Positions 1-8,502 of a stretch of 14,848 bases of DNA are shown here, piece by piece (positions within the stretch are counted from its first letter, which is position 1; the number at the start of each line of letters is the position of its first letter). Under the pieces are notes generated by a model. The model worked only from the letters and a program-made list of their open reading frames with translations. It did not search any database and had not been told where the DNA came from. Origin of the DNA: Pseudomonas sp. (GTDB lineage Bacteria; Pseudomonadota; Gammaproteobacteria; Pseudomonadales; Pseudomonadaceae); NCBI GenBank assembly GCA_003525045.1, contig DQGF01000580.1, positions 1 through 14,848 of the forward strand, given 5' to 3'. The position numbers were made by a program, and so were the translations under genes.

Positions 1-522
1 TTGCGCACCCCGACCCAGTACGCCGAAGAAATCAAGATTCGCTACGCCTGCGCCCTGGCCAAACTGGCCGGTGCCGGTGAAACCATCAAGGTCCCGAGTG
101 TTGGCGACCGTCCACCGCGCGAGCTGTCCCGCCAGGCCCTGGCCGAAGTGGTCGAGCCGCGCTACGACGAGCTGTTCACGCTGATCCAGGCCGAACTGCG
201 TCGCAGCGGCTACGAAGACCTGATCCCGGCCGGCATCGTGCTGACCGGCGGTACCTCGAAAATGGAAGGCGCGGTCGAACTGGCCGAAGAGATCTTCCAC
301 ATGCCGGTCCGCCTGGGCGTGCCCCATGGCGTCAAGGGCCTCGACGACGTAGTTCGCAACCCGATCTATTCCACCGGCGTTGGCCTGTTGATGTACGGCC
401 TGCAGAAGCAGTCCGACGGGATTTCGTTCTCGGGCATCAGTAGCCGCGACAGCTACAGCAATGAAGAACCGAAAGTCGCCCTGCTCGATCGCTTCAAGAG
501 CTGGGTACAAGGCAACTTCTAA
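1..522 (+). CDS. ftsA: Cell division protein FtsA, C-terminal part (5' truncated by window)
   Basis: FtsA is the actin-like ATPase that ties FtsZ filaments to the inner membrane and helps recruit later division proteins. Only the last 173 or so residues lie in the window. The reading frame is open from base 1, and the TTG there is an internal leucine codon rather than a start. Visible are the nucleotide-binding stretch VLTGGTSKMEG (residues about 80-90 of the fragment), the preceding PRYDELFTLI helix region, and the C-terminal amphipathic helix LLDRFKSWVQGNF, which in this family is the membrane-targeting sequence. ftsZ follows after 71 nt on the same strand, the standard dcw order. Identification is by strong resemblance to pseudomonad FtsA. 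Confidence 0.96.
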   Translation: MRTPTQYAEEIKIRYACALAKLAGAGETIKVPSVGDRPPRELSRQALAEVVEPRYDELFTLIQAELRRSGYEDLIPAGIVLTGGTSKMEGAVELAEEIFHMPVRLGVPHGVKGLDDVVRNPIYSTGVGLLMYGLQKQSDGISFSGISSRDSYSNEEPKVALLDRFKSWVQGNF

Positions 523-580
523 AGATTTACCGCAGCACCGTTGTAGATACAGGCAGTAGGCGAAAAAACTAGAGAAATGA

Positions 581-586
581 AAGGAG
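581..586 (+). promoter_or_regulatory. Ribosome binding site of ftsZ
   Basis: AAGGAG lies 7 nt before the ATG at 594. It is a near-ideal Shine-Dalgarno sequence and fixes the ftsZ start, as expected for a highly translated division protein. Confidence 0.85.
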
Positions 587-593
587 AGGGAAA

Positions 594-1787
594 ATGTTCG
601 AACTCGTAGACAACATCCCCGCAAGCCCGGTAATTAAAGTTATCGGTGTTGGCGGAGGCGGCGGCAACGCCGTCAACCACATGGTCAAGAGCAACATTGA
701 AGGCGTTGAATTCATCTGCGCCAACACTGATGCCCAGGCGCTGAAGAGCATTGGCGCGCGGACCATCCTGCAACTGGGCACCGGCGTGACCAAAGGTCTC
801 GGCGCTGGCGCCAACCCTGAAGTAGGTCGTCAGGCCGCTCTCGAAGACCGTGAGCGCATTGCCGAAGTCCTGCAAGGCACCAACATGGTGTTCATCACCA
901 CCGGCATGGGCGGCGGTACCGGTACCGGTGCTGCGCCGATCATTGCTGAAGTGGCCAAGGAAATGGGGATTCTCACCGTTGCGGTGGTGACCCGTCCGTT
1001 CCCGTTCGAAGGCCGCAAGCGCATGCAGATCGCCGACGAAGGTATCCGTCTGCTGTCTGAAAGCGTCGACTCGTTGATCACCATTCCCAACGAGAAGTTG
1101 CTGACCATCCTCGGTAAGGACGCCAGCCTGCTGTCGGCTTTCGCCAAGGCTGACGATGTACTGGCCGGTGCCGTTCGCGGTATCTCCGACATCATCAAGC
1201 GTCCGGGCATGATCAACGTCGACTTTGCCGACGTCCGTACCGTGATGAGCGAAATGGGCATGGCGATGATGGGCACTGGCTGCGCCAGCGGTCCGAACCG
1301 TGCACGCGAGGCCACCGAAGCGGCCATTCGCAACCCGTTGCTCGAAGACGTGAACCTGCAAGGTGCACGCGGCATCCTGGTGAACATCACCGCCGGTCCT
1401 GACCTGTCCCTGGGTGAGTACTCCGACGTCGGTAGCATCATCGAAGCCTTCGCTTCCGAGCACGCGATGGTCAAGGTCGGTACCGTTATCGATCCGGACA
1501 TGCGCGACGAGCTGCACGTGACTGTGGTTGCCACAGGTCTGGGCGCGAAAATCGAGAAACCTGTGAAGGTCATCGACAATACCGTTCATACCTCCATGGC
1601 CTCCCAGCCGCAACAACACGCCCCTGCACGCCAGGAAGCGCCTGCGGTAAACTACCGTGACCTGGACCGTCCGACCGTCATGCGCAACCAGGCTCAGGCC
1701 GGTGCTGCGGCTGCCGCGAAGATGAATCCGCAAGACGACCTGGACTACCTGGACATTCCGGCTTTCCTGCGTCGTCAGGCCGATTGA
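594..1787 (+). CDS. ftsZ: Cell division GTPase FtsZ
   Basis: FtsZ is the tubulin-like GTPase that polymerises into the cytokinetic Z ring. The 397-residue protein is complete and of normal pseudomonad length. The N-terminal GTPase domain shows the glycine-rich loop GVGGGGGNAVNHM (residues 18-30) and the tubulin signature GGGTGTG (106-112). The T7 synergy loop NVDFADVR (208-215) supplies the catalytic aspartates to the neighbouring subunit. A variable Ala/Gln-rich linker (about 335-380) leads to the conserved tail DDLDYLDIPAFLRRQAD (381-397), which docks FtsA, ZipA and other partners. The start is set by a strong Shine-Dalgarno. The gene sits between ftsA and lpxC as in other gammaproteobacteria. 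There is no terminator before lpxC, so read-through is likely. Confidence 0.99.
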   Translation: MFELVDNIPASPVIKVIGVGGGGGNAVNHMVKSNIEGVEFICANTDAQALKSIGARTILQLGTGVTKGLGAGANPEVGRQAALEDRERIAEVLQGTNMVFITTGMGGGTGTGAAPIIAEVAKEMGILTVAVVTRPFPFEGRKRMQIADEGIRLLSESVDSLITIPNEKLLTILGKDASLLSAFAKADDVLAGAVRGISDIIKRPGMINVDFADVRTVMSEMGMAMMGTGCASGPNRAREATEAAIRNPLLEDVNLQGARGILVNITAGPDLSLGEYSDVGSIIEAFASEHAMVKVGTVIDPDMRDELHVTVVATGLGAKIEKPVKVIDNTVHTSMASQPQQHAPARQEAPAVNYRDLDRPTVMRNQAQAGAAAAAKMNPQDDLDYLDIPAFLRRQAD

Positions 1788-1818
1788 TGGAATGTATCAG
1801 GGCTATGAAGGTGATTGG

Positions 1819-1847
1819 TGTTCAGCAAAGGCGTGGTCTGCTATTAT
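1819..1847 (+). promoter_or_regulatory. Probable lpxC promoter (extended -10)
   Basis: In the 112-nt gap between ftsZ and lpxC there is TG-N-TATTAT (TG at 1839-1840, hexamer 1842-1847), an extended -10 element. The possible -35, TGTTCA at 1819-1824 with 17-nt spacing, is weak, which extended -10 promoters tolerate. Transcription would start near 1854, giving a leader of about 45 nt. This is pattern-based and untested. Confidence 0.5.
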
Positions 1848-1863
1848 CGCCAGCCTTTGTTGA

Positions 1864-2811
<948 letters not shown>

Positions 2812-2833
2812 GTAAAAACCTCTCTAGTTTTTC

Positions 2834-2860
2834 AAGGCTGCCTTCGGGTGGCCTTTTTTT
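2834..2860 (+). terminator. Intrinsic terminator after lpxC
   Basis: A 9-bp stem (2834-2842 with 2847-2855, two G-T wobble pairs) closes on a stable TTCG tetraloop and runs into a seven-T tract (2854-2860). It lies 22 nt after the lpxC stop and ends the dcw-cluster transcript. Confidence 0.9.
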
Positions 2861-2892
2861 ATGCCTGCAGGAAGTTATCGTGGTGTCAGTAA

Positions 2893-2971
2893 TGGCGCCT
2901 TCGCGGGCAAGCCTCGCTCCTACAGGTTGTGCATGCCTTTGTAGGAGCGAGGCTTGCCCGCGAAGGCGCCA
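2893..2971. repeat. REPIN (perfect inverted REP pair)
   Basis: Two 32-nt arms (2893-2924 and 2940-2971) are perfectly complementary around a 15-nt loop (2925-2939). The core on the minus strand begins TGCGCCTTCGCGGG-like and on the plus strand reads TGTAGGAGCGAGGCTTGCC, a known style of P. fluorescens-group REP. The element lies between the convergent lpxC and diguanylate cyclase genes, the usual extragenic location. It is a different subtype from the TGTGGGAGCG elements further right. Confidence 0.9.
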
Positions 2972-2990
2972 GTCGCAGCAGCACAGAACC

Positions 2991-4493
2991 TCAGTCAGCA
3001 ACAACCACCCGATTCCGCCCACTTTCCTTCGCCTGATACAGCGCCTTGTCCGCGGCAAACAGCAATTGCTCCAGGCTGATGTCGCTCCTCGTGGTCCAGG
3101 TGCTGATGCCAATACTGACAGTAATCGGTGATTCATCTCCCTCCACCCGTGGCAATTGTTCCACCGCCGTACGGATGTGCTCGGCAATCTGCTGAGCACC
3201 CGCGCCGTCGGTTTCCGCCAGGATCACTGAAAACTCTTCGCCGCCATAACGGGCGACCAGATCCGCGGGGCGTCGCACATTGGCTGCGATCACCTTGGCC
3301 ACCGTGCGCAACGCATCATCGCCACCCTGATGTCCATGGCGATCGTTGAAGGCCTTGAAGTGGTCGGCATCAATCATCAGCAGCGACAGCGGCATGCCAG
3401 AGCGTTGGGCGCGAAACCATTCATGCCGAAGGGTCAGATCCAGGGTCCTGCGGTTGGCGACACCGGTCAACGCGTCGGTGGCCGCCAGTTGCGCCAGTTC
3501 CCGCTCGGCGCTATGGCGCAGGCGCAGTTCCCGACACAGCAACCAGGTCAGCCAAAGCAGGCCGATGCACAGGACGCCGGTAGCGCCGCTGATGACCATC
3601 GTTGTGCGCCTCCAGGCCGCGAACACGTCATTGCCGGAAAGGGCGACGATCACCGTCAGCGGCAGGTTACCCACTTTGGAAAAGGTGTACAGCCGCTGCT
3701 GTTGGTCAATGCTCGACACGCTGTTAAAGCTGCCACTGCTTTCGCGCAGTATGCGCAAGACGTTAGGGCGGTTGGCGAAGCTTTTACCAATCGAGTCGTG
3801 CTCCAGATACGGTTTCTGCGCCAGCAGGATGCCTTCGTCATTAATGATGTTCAGGGTGCTGTCATTACCGATGTTCAGACTGTTGAACAACTGGTCGAAG
3901 TAAGTGAGGCGCATCGAGGCCACTACAACGCCCAGGAATTCACCGGTTGGGGAGGTGATGCGTCGGCTGAAGCTGATGCGCCATTCATTGCTGTCTTCGC
4001 AGTCGCAACGGGGCTTGAAAGGTCGGCTGATGAACATGCCGCTGTCGCGGTTGGAAGCGTGGGCGAGGAAATAATCGCGGTCCGCGAAGTTACTGTGCCT
4101 GGGCTCAATCTTTGAAGATTCGGCCAGCACGTCGCCGTGTTTATCCAGCAGCAGAATGTCACCCTTGAAACGCGCCGTGGTGGAGCGATCGAACAGGGCC
4201 AAATGGCGAATTTGCGGTGAAACCTGTTTCAGGTCGTCCCTCTGGGCCGCAGCAATCACGCCCTGAAGGGTCAAGTCGTAGAGTTCGACCGTTCGCAGCA
4301 CATCGGCATCGATGAGTTGCGCGATTGTGGTCGCGCTGCGGGTCGCTGCCTCTTGAGCGCCGGCATGTTCACGAATCAGCAGGAAAGTGACGATGCCAAT
4401 AATCGCGATGACGGTCAGGGAGCTGCCGAGGATCGCCATGAGTTCAGGTCGACTGGTCTTGCTTGAAACGTGCGGGAGACGGCTCGCGATCAT
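2991..4493 (-). CDS. Membrane-bound diguanylate cyclase (GGDEF) with periplasmic Cache-like sensor
   Basis: The protein probably makes cyclic di-GMP from two GTP in response to a periplasmic signal. From the chosen ATG (4493) it has about 500 residues. A first membrane helix (about 20-41) is followed by a periplasmic region of about 250 residues resembling a double-Cache (PDC) sensor (FADRDYF motif near 136-142). A second helix lies near 300-320, then a C-terminal GGDEF domain. The domain has TDALTGVANRR, the metal-binding aspartate in MIDADHFKAFND, the intact active site GGEEF (417-421) and an upstream RPAD inhibitory site five residues before it, so it looks active and product-inhibited. 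No EAL domain is present. The start is uncertain: a TTG at 4517 and an ATG at 4439 are also in frame, and none has a clear Shine-Dalgarno. A terminator lies directly upstream. Confidence 0.9.
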   Translation of the reverse strand: MIASRLPHVSSKTSRPELMAILGSSLTVIAIIGIVTFLLIREHAGAQEAATRSATTIAQLIDADVLRTVELYDLTLQGVIAAAQRDDLKQVSPQIRHLALFDRSTTARFKGDILLLDKHGDVLAESSKIEPRHSNFADRDYFLAHASNRDSGMFISRPFKPRCDCEDSNEWRISFSRRITSPTGEFLGVVVASMRLTYFDQLFNSLNIGNDSTLNIINDEGILLAQKPYLEHDSIGKSFANRPNVLRILRESSGSFNSVSSIDQQQRLYTFSKVGNLPLTVIVALSGNDVFAAWRRTTMVISGATGVLCIGLLWLTWLLCRELRLRHSAERELAQLAATDALTGVANRRTLDLTLRHEWFRAQRSGMPLSLLMIDADHFKAFNDRHGHQGGDDALRTVAKVIAANVRRPADLVARYGGEEFSVILAETDGAGAQQIAEHIRTAVEQLPRVEGDESPITVSIGISTWTTRSDISLEQLLFAADKALYQAKESGRNRVVVAD

Positions 4494-4520
4494 GGGGGGA
4501 TGTCTGTGAACTTCCAAAGC

Positions 4521-4552
4521 AAAAAAAAAGCCAGCAAAACGTGCTGGCTTTT
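4521..4552 (-). terminator. Intrinsic terminator after the OprD-family porin
   Basis: Read on the minus strand, an AAAAGCCAGCA / TGCTGGCTTTT stem (arms 4542-4552 and 4526-4536) with a 5-nt loop runs into a nine-T tract (4521-4529). It starts 13 nt after the porin stop codon and ends 27 nt before the ATG chosen for the diguanylate cyclase. Confidence 0.9.
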
Positions 4553-4565
4553 GACTTATGCAAGC

Positions 4566-5885
4566 TTAAAAGACATTGAGTGGGTAGTCGACGATTACCC
4601 GGTATTCATCGGTATCCTGATCCAGCGCGCCATAACCGTTGCCGCCACGATTGGTCGCCCATTGCAGGCGCAGCGCCAAGTCCTTGGCCTTGCCGCTTTG
4701 CACCACGTATTTAAGATCGACGTCGCGCTCCCAATGTTTGGCGTTCTTGCCGTCGGCGCTGTACCAGGAGGCGTAGCCACGGCTGTCCGGATCGGCCTTG
4801 GTCAGGTCCAGTTCGCCGCGGGAATAAGAAACCGCCGAGGTCAGGCCGGGTAGGCCGAGTCCGACAAAGTCGTAGGCGTACTTGAGTTTCCATGAGCGTT
4901 CATTCGGGCCGTTGAAGTCCGAATACTGCTGGGAGTTGTCGAGAAAAATGCTGTCGCCCTGGCTGATGTAGTCGAACGGCGTGTTGCCGTTGACCCGCTG
5001 GTAGGCGGCCATGACGCTGTGATTGCCCACGCCGACGGTAAAATGCAGGCTGAAGGTGTTGTTGTTGATGTTGCCCAGCAGCGCATCGCCGGTGTCTTGC
5101 GTGTGATAAACGTGCAGCCCCGGATTGAGGCTGACCAGATCATTCAGCGCGTAGGTGTAATCCAGATCGTAGTAATACTGGTTCCAGATGTCCTTCAGCT
5201 CGGCGGCGTACAGGCTGCTGGTCAGGCCCGGCAGACCGCTCCAGGCTACGCCAGCCCAGTTCAGGTGCTGACTGTCGTCACCCTCGGCGAGGCTGCCATA
5301 AGAGGTCCCGATGCGCGTATGACCGCTCTGGTTGTACGGCTTGGTGAAACTCACCTGGCCGCCTTCGATCATCAAGCCGTCGAAGCTGTGGTTGGTCAGG
5401 CTCACGCCGCGAAAGGTCTGCGGCAGCATGCGGGTTTCGCCGCCAGCGATCACCGGGTTGGTGAGAAACAGGTCACCGGCCTTCAGCTCGGTATCGAACG
5501 CACGCATTTTCAGGGTACCGCCTGCCGTCGAAAACGACCCCGGTGCTTTGCCGTTGCCATCGCCGATTGGCAGGAGGCCCGTGTTATCGGTGCCGCCACC
5601 GCCGTCGAGCTTGAGCCCGAGCATGGCGTGGGCATCGACGCCGAAACCGACGGTGCCTTCGGTGAAGCCCGATTCAAAGATACCCAGGAATCCCTGGCCC
5701 CATTCAATGTTGTCGTCCGCCTGCTGCAAACGGTTGCGGTTCATGTAGTAATTGCGGGCGTTGAGGTTGAGGGTCGACCCTTCGACGAATCCTTCGCGAT
5801 TGCTGTCGTCGGCGGCCTGGGTGTGGGTGGCCATCGTTGCAGCGAATGCAATGAATAACGGGCTGAGTTTCAGAGAAAAAGACAC
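4566..5885 (-). CDS. OprD-family outer-membrane porin
   Basis: This is an outer-membrane channel of the OprD (Occ) family, whose members in pseudomonads take up amino acids, small peptides or aromatic and organic acids. The 439-residue precursor has a signal peptide with likely cleavage after HTQA (about residue 24). The mature start [19 protein letters not shown] is the characteristic first strand of the family, and [34 protein letters not shown] follows as the conserved second block. The protein ends in [12 protein letters not shown], with the terminal Phe needed for Bam assembly. The start is a GTG; AAGGAG lies 11 nt upstream (5897-5902), rather far. Sequence alone does not tell an OccD-like from an OccK-like substrate. 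It has its own terminator. Confidence 0.92.
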   Translation of the reverse strand: MSFSLKLSPLFIAFAATMATHTQAADDSNREGFVEGSTLNLNARNYYMNRNRLQQADDNIEWGQGFLGIFESGFTEGTVGFGVDAHAMLGLKLDGGGGTDNTGLLPIGDGNGKAPGSFSTAGGTLKMRAFDTELKAGDLFLTNPVIAGGETRMLPQTFRGVSLTNHSFDGLMIEGGQVSFTKPYNQSGHTRIGTSYGSLAEGDDSQHLNWAGVAWSGLPGLTSSLYAAELKDIWNQYYYDLDYTYALNDLVSLNPGLHVYHTQDTGDALLGNINNNTFSLHFTVGVGNHSVMAAYQRVNGNTPFDYISQGDSIFLDNSQQYSDFNGPNERSWKLKYAYDFVGLGLPGLTSAVSYSRGELDLTKADPDSRGYASWYSADGKNAKHWERDVDLKYVVQSGKAKDLALRLQWATNRGGNGYGALDQDTDEYRVIVDYPLNVF

Positions 5886-5982
5886 GTGCGGTACAGCTCC
5901 TTGAGGTCAATTCATAGTTGTTCGATTGACGTTTTGTGTTTCTTGTTTAGTAAGACGCAGTGAGCGGCATTTTTTGCACAAC

Positions 5983-6011
5983 AAAAAAAAGCCGCTGATA
6001 GCAGCGGCTTT
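5983..6011 (-). terminator. Intrinsic terminator after the 74-residue exported protein
   Basis: On the minus strand a 10-bp perfect stem (arms 6002-6011 and 5988-5997, core GCCGCTG/CAGCGGC) with a 4-nt loop is followed by an eight-T tract (5983-5990). It lies about 65 nt after the stop of the small gene and isolates that gene from the porin downstream. Confidence 0.9.
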
Positions 6012-6076
6012 GAAGACAACTTTTCAACCGGAAGAGCCGATGAAAAGTGTCGAGGGAAACAGAGCAATATTTGCGA

Positions 6077-6301
6077 TCAGCTATCTTTCCCGGCTCGTGG
6101 CTGGGCCTGAATAGTCGATGCTTGAGGGGATTGCGCAGCGTCCTGAGCCTTGGCCGTCATTTCGCTCTGATACTCTTCGTAGGCGGCGGCGCGCGCTGCA
6201 TTGTGCGCCACGAAAGCCTCCGACTCTTCAGCGACGGCGAACGGGGAGAGGAACAACGAGGACAAAACGAAAGCGCTGGCAATACCCATAGTGTTGGACA
6301 T
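6077..6301 (-). CDS. Small exported protein of unknown function
   Basis: The 74-residue product starts at ATG 6301, with AAGAAGG about 8 nt upstream. It has a convincing signal peptide (MSNTMGIASAFVLSSLFLSPFAVA, cleavage after AVA near residue 24). The mature part of about 50 residues is polar, Ala/Glu/Gln-rich and probably helical at first (EESEAFVAHNAARAAAYEEY) with a disordered Ser/Gln/Pro tail. There are no cysteines, no lipobox and no recognisable domain. It has its own terminator and so is probably a separate transcription unit; it is not coupled to the kinase gene, which ends 160 nt upstream. The clear RBS, signal peptide and terminator support a real gene. Its function is unknown; it should act in the periplasm or outside the cell. 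Confidence 0.75.
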   Translation of the reverse strand: MSNTMGIASAFVLSSLFLSPFAVAEESEAFVAHNAARAAAYEEYQSEMTAKAQDAAQSPQASTIQAQPRAGKDS

Positions 6302-6461
6302 CTTTCAAACCTTCTTGCTTGGCAAGTGCTGTTTAGTGCGGCCAAGATAAGGGGTATCGGGGAGGGGAAAAAGAGCGGATCCATGAAAGGACTATTGCGC
6401 TTAAGGCAACAGTAAGTGAGCCGGAATGAGCGGAAATCTGTGGCGAGGGGCTCGGGTGGCG

Positions 6462-7826
6462 TTAAACGGGCAGGTGGATGCCGAAAGTGTTCATGCCGTG
6501 ATCGCTTCTTACAAACACATCCCCGCCATGCATCAGTGCAATCGCCTTGACGATCGCCAGTCCCAGGCCGTGGTTGTTGCCACTGTTGCTGCGCGAAGCA
6601 TCGACCCGATAAAAGCGCTCGAACAGTCGCGGCAGATGCTCGCTGGCAATCGGCGATCCCGGGTTCGCGACACCGATGCTGACCTGATGCTCCTGGACCT
6701 CGATCCGCACCTGAATCACTTGCCCCGGCTCGGTGTGCTGCACGGCATTGCTCAGCAGATTGATCAATGCCCGACGCAAATGAGCGATTTCGATCCGCAC
6801 CTGGGCATCGCCACTGACCTGCACTTGGACCTGGGCATCCTCGAGGATGAAATCCAGGTATTCCAGGGTCGTTGCCACTTCATCCGCCAGGGAAGTGGAC
6901 GTCAGTTTGGTGGCCTTGCTGCCCTGGTCGGCGCTGGCGAGGAATAGCATGTCGTTGATGATCGAACGCAGCCGCTCAAGCTCCTCGAGGTTCGATTGCA
7001 GCACTTCGAAGTAGTGCTCGGCGGAACGGCCACGGGTCAGTGCCACCTGAGTCTGGCCAATCAGATTGGTCAGTGGCGAGCGCAGTTCGTGGGCGACGTC
7101 GGCGTTGAATGATTCAAGGCGTGAGTAAGCCTGTTCGACCCGCTCCAGCGTGGAGTTGAACGAGTTGACGAACTGATTCAGTTCCGGTGGCAGTGACGCC
7201 AATCGCAAACGCCCGGAACGCAATGGCGGGGCCAGACGCTGGGCTTCCTGTGACAACTTGATCAAGGGTTTAAGGCCGATCCGCGCCACCCAATACCCCA
7301 GGGCCGAGGCCAGAAGCACACCGATGATCGCCAGGCTGATCAGGGCGATCAACAGATGGTGCTGAGTCTGGAGAAATGTTTCAGTGTCGATGCCGATCAT
7401 GAAGCGCAGCGGCGGTCTTTGATCCTTGGCCGGGAACTGGCTGACCAGCACCTTCAATGGGTAAGGCTGATCCGGCAACTTCAGGTCACGCATGCCCAGC
7501 GGCCCTTGGGCAAAGGCGCGAATCTGCGGCGTCAGGTTGCCGTATTCGTAGTGGGGGTCGCCGCTGACGATCCAGAAACTGATGCGCTTGTCTTCTTCGC
7601 CGAGCAGCTTGAGCTTGTTGTTGATCTTCACCCAATGCTCGGGCGTGCCGTAACGGCCGACGGTGGATTCGAGCACGCTGTAGCGCGCATCCAGTTCGGC
7701 TTCGGGCAACAGACCCAGGCCTTTATCGACCTGCTGGTACAAGGCCCAGCCGATCAACAGAAACACCACAAGCGCCACCAGCGTAAACATCCCGCTCAAG
7801 CGCAGAGCAATGCTGTTACTGGACAC
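6462..7826 (-). CDS. Sensor histidine kinase, CusS/heavy-metal-sensor type
   Basis: This membrane kinase is the partner of the adjacent response regulator. From GTG 7826 it has 454 residues. TM1 is about 11-30, a periplasmic sensor about 31-156, TM2 about 157-180, then a HAMP linker. The phosphoacceptor motif HELRSPLTNL has His246, and the ATPase domain shows the N box NLLSNAVQHT (356-365), VANPGSPI, LFERFYRVD and GLGLAIVK (420-427). The layout and C-terminal motifs are those of CusS/CopS-like metal sensors. However, the periplasmic part has only four His (64, 92, 156, 157), no Cys and no His/Met-rich loop, so metal sensing is not shown. The start is chosen from the GGAG 7 nt upstream; the gene overlaps the regulator by 11 nt. 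The frame is open further upstream, but that stretch only shadows the regulator. Confidence 0.93.
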   Translation of the reverse strand: MSSNSIALRLSGMFTLVALVVFLLIGWALYQQVDKGLGLLPEAELDARYSVLESTVGRYGTPEHWVKINNKLKLLGEEDKRISFWIVSGDPHYEYGNLTPQIRAFAQGPLGMRDLKLPDQPYPLKVLVSQFPAKDQRPPLRFMIGIDTETFLQTQHHLLIALISLAIIGVLLASALGYWVARIGLKPLIKLSQEAQRLAPPLRSGRLRLASLPPELNQFVNSFNSTLERVEQAYSRLESFNADVAHELRSPLTNLIGQTQVALTRGRSAEHYFEVLQSNLEELERLRSIINDMLFLASADQGSKATKLTSTSLADEVATTLEYLDFILEDAQVQVQVSGDAQVRIEIAHLRRALINLLSNAVQHTEPGQVIQVRIEVQEHQVSIGVANPGSPIASEHLPRLFERFYRVDASRSNSGNNHGLGLAIVKAIALMHGGDVFVRSDHGMNTFGIHLPV

Positions 7827-8493
7827 CACGGCTCTCCAGCACATAACCCATGCCGCGGATGGTGTGCAGCAATTTCTCTTCGAAGGGCCCATCCAGCTTG
7901 GCCCGCAGGCGTTTGATCGCGACTTCGACGACGTTGGCGTCGCTGTCGAAATTGATGTCCCAGACCATCTCGGCAATGGCGGTTTTCGAGAGGATTTCAC
8001 CTTGTCGGCGAGCCAGCACACTGAGCAGCGAGAACTCCTTGGCCGTCAGGTCCAGGCGCAGGCCGGCGCGGGTCGCCTTGCGGCTGATCAAGTCGATCCA
8101 CAGGTCGGCGACGCTGACCTGCACCGGCTCATGACCACCGCTGCGGCGGGTCAGCGCTTGCAGGCGTGCCACCAGTTCGAGGAAGGAAAACGGTTTGCCG
8201 AGGTAATCGTCAGCACCCTCGCGCAGGCCTTTGATGCGGTCTTCCACACGTTCGCGGGCGGTGAGCATGATCACCGGGGTTTGCTTGCGCGCACGCAACG
8301 CGCGCAGTACGCCGAAGCCGTCGAGCCCTGGCAGCATGACATCGAGCACGATCACTGCGTAGTCGCTTTCCAGCGCCAGGTGCAAGCCGCCGACGCCGTC
8401 GCCCGCCAGGTCCACGGTGTAACCCTGTTCCGTCAGACCGCGATGCAGATAATCCGCGGTTTTTTCCTCGTCTTCAATAATCAGAACGCGCAT
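7816..8493 (-). CDS. OmpR/PhoB-family response regulator, CusR/CopR type
   Basis: This is a 225-residue DNA-binding response regulator. The receiver domain (about 1-115) has the acidic pair E7/D8, the phosphoacceptor D51 in VLDVMLPGLDG, T78 in MLTAR and K100 in LGKPF, so all switch residues are present. The C-terminal winged helix (about 125-222) shows LTAKEFSLL, the recognition-helix region SDANVVEVAIKRLRAKLD and the terminal RGMGYVLE. The overall pattern is that of CusR/CopR/CzcR-like metal-response regulators. It lies 9 nt after the RND pump gene; the GAGG that serves as its Shine-Dalgarno begins within the pump's TGA stop. Its stop overlaps the kinase start. The palindrome at 12866-12881 in front of the operon is a plausible binding site. 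Confidence 0.95.
   Translation of the reverse strand: MRVLIIEDEEKTADYLHRGLTEQGYTVDLAGDGVGGLHLALESDYAVIVLDVMLPGLDGFGVLRALRARKQTPVIMLTARERVEDRIKGLREGADDYLGKPFSFLELVARLQALTRRSGGHEPVQVSVADLWIDLISRKATRAGLRLDLTAKEFSLLSVLARRQGEILSKTAIAEMVWDINFDSDANVVEVAIKRLRAKLDGPFEEKLLHTIRGMGYVLESRGVQ
7834..7837 (-). promoter_or_regulatory. Ribosome binding site deciding the kinase start
   Basis: GGAG on the minus strand, inside the end of the regulator gene, lies 7 nt before GTG 7826 and 4 nt before another GTG at 7829. It favours 7826 as the start and indicates translational coupling of kinase to regulator. Confidence 0.6.
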
Positions 8494-8502
8494 GACTCCG
8501 CC

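Noticed and set aside
519..1733. 404-codon open frame antisense to ftsZ
   Set aside because: It mirrors the ftsZ codon pattern in a GC-rich gene, its product resembles nothing I know, and ftsZ on the other strand is certain.
4494..4517. TTG start for the diguanylate cyclase
   Set aside because: It sits 3 nt after the porin terminator's T tract, has no RBS, and adds eight residues before a better ATG; kept only as an alternative.
5019..5858. 279-codon open frame antisense to the porin
   Set aside because: The porin's signal peptide, family strands and terminal Phe make the minus strand the coding one.
6441..6461. TGTGGCGAGGGGCTCGGGTGG resembling a degraded REP
   Set aside because: Only a short, unpaired partial match; too weak to call a repeat.
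7827..8021. N-terminal extension of the sensor kinase
   Set aside because: It lies wholly inside the response regulator gene, encodes no membrane or sensor sequence, and a GGAG-preceded GTG at 7826 gives the expected N-terminus.
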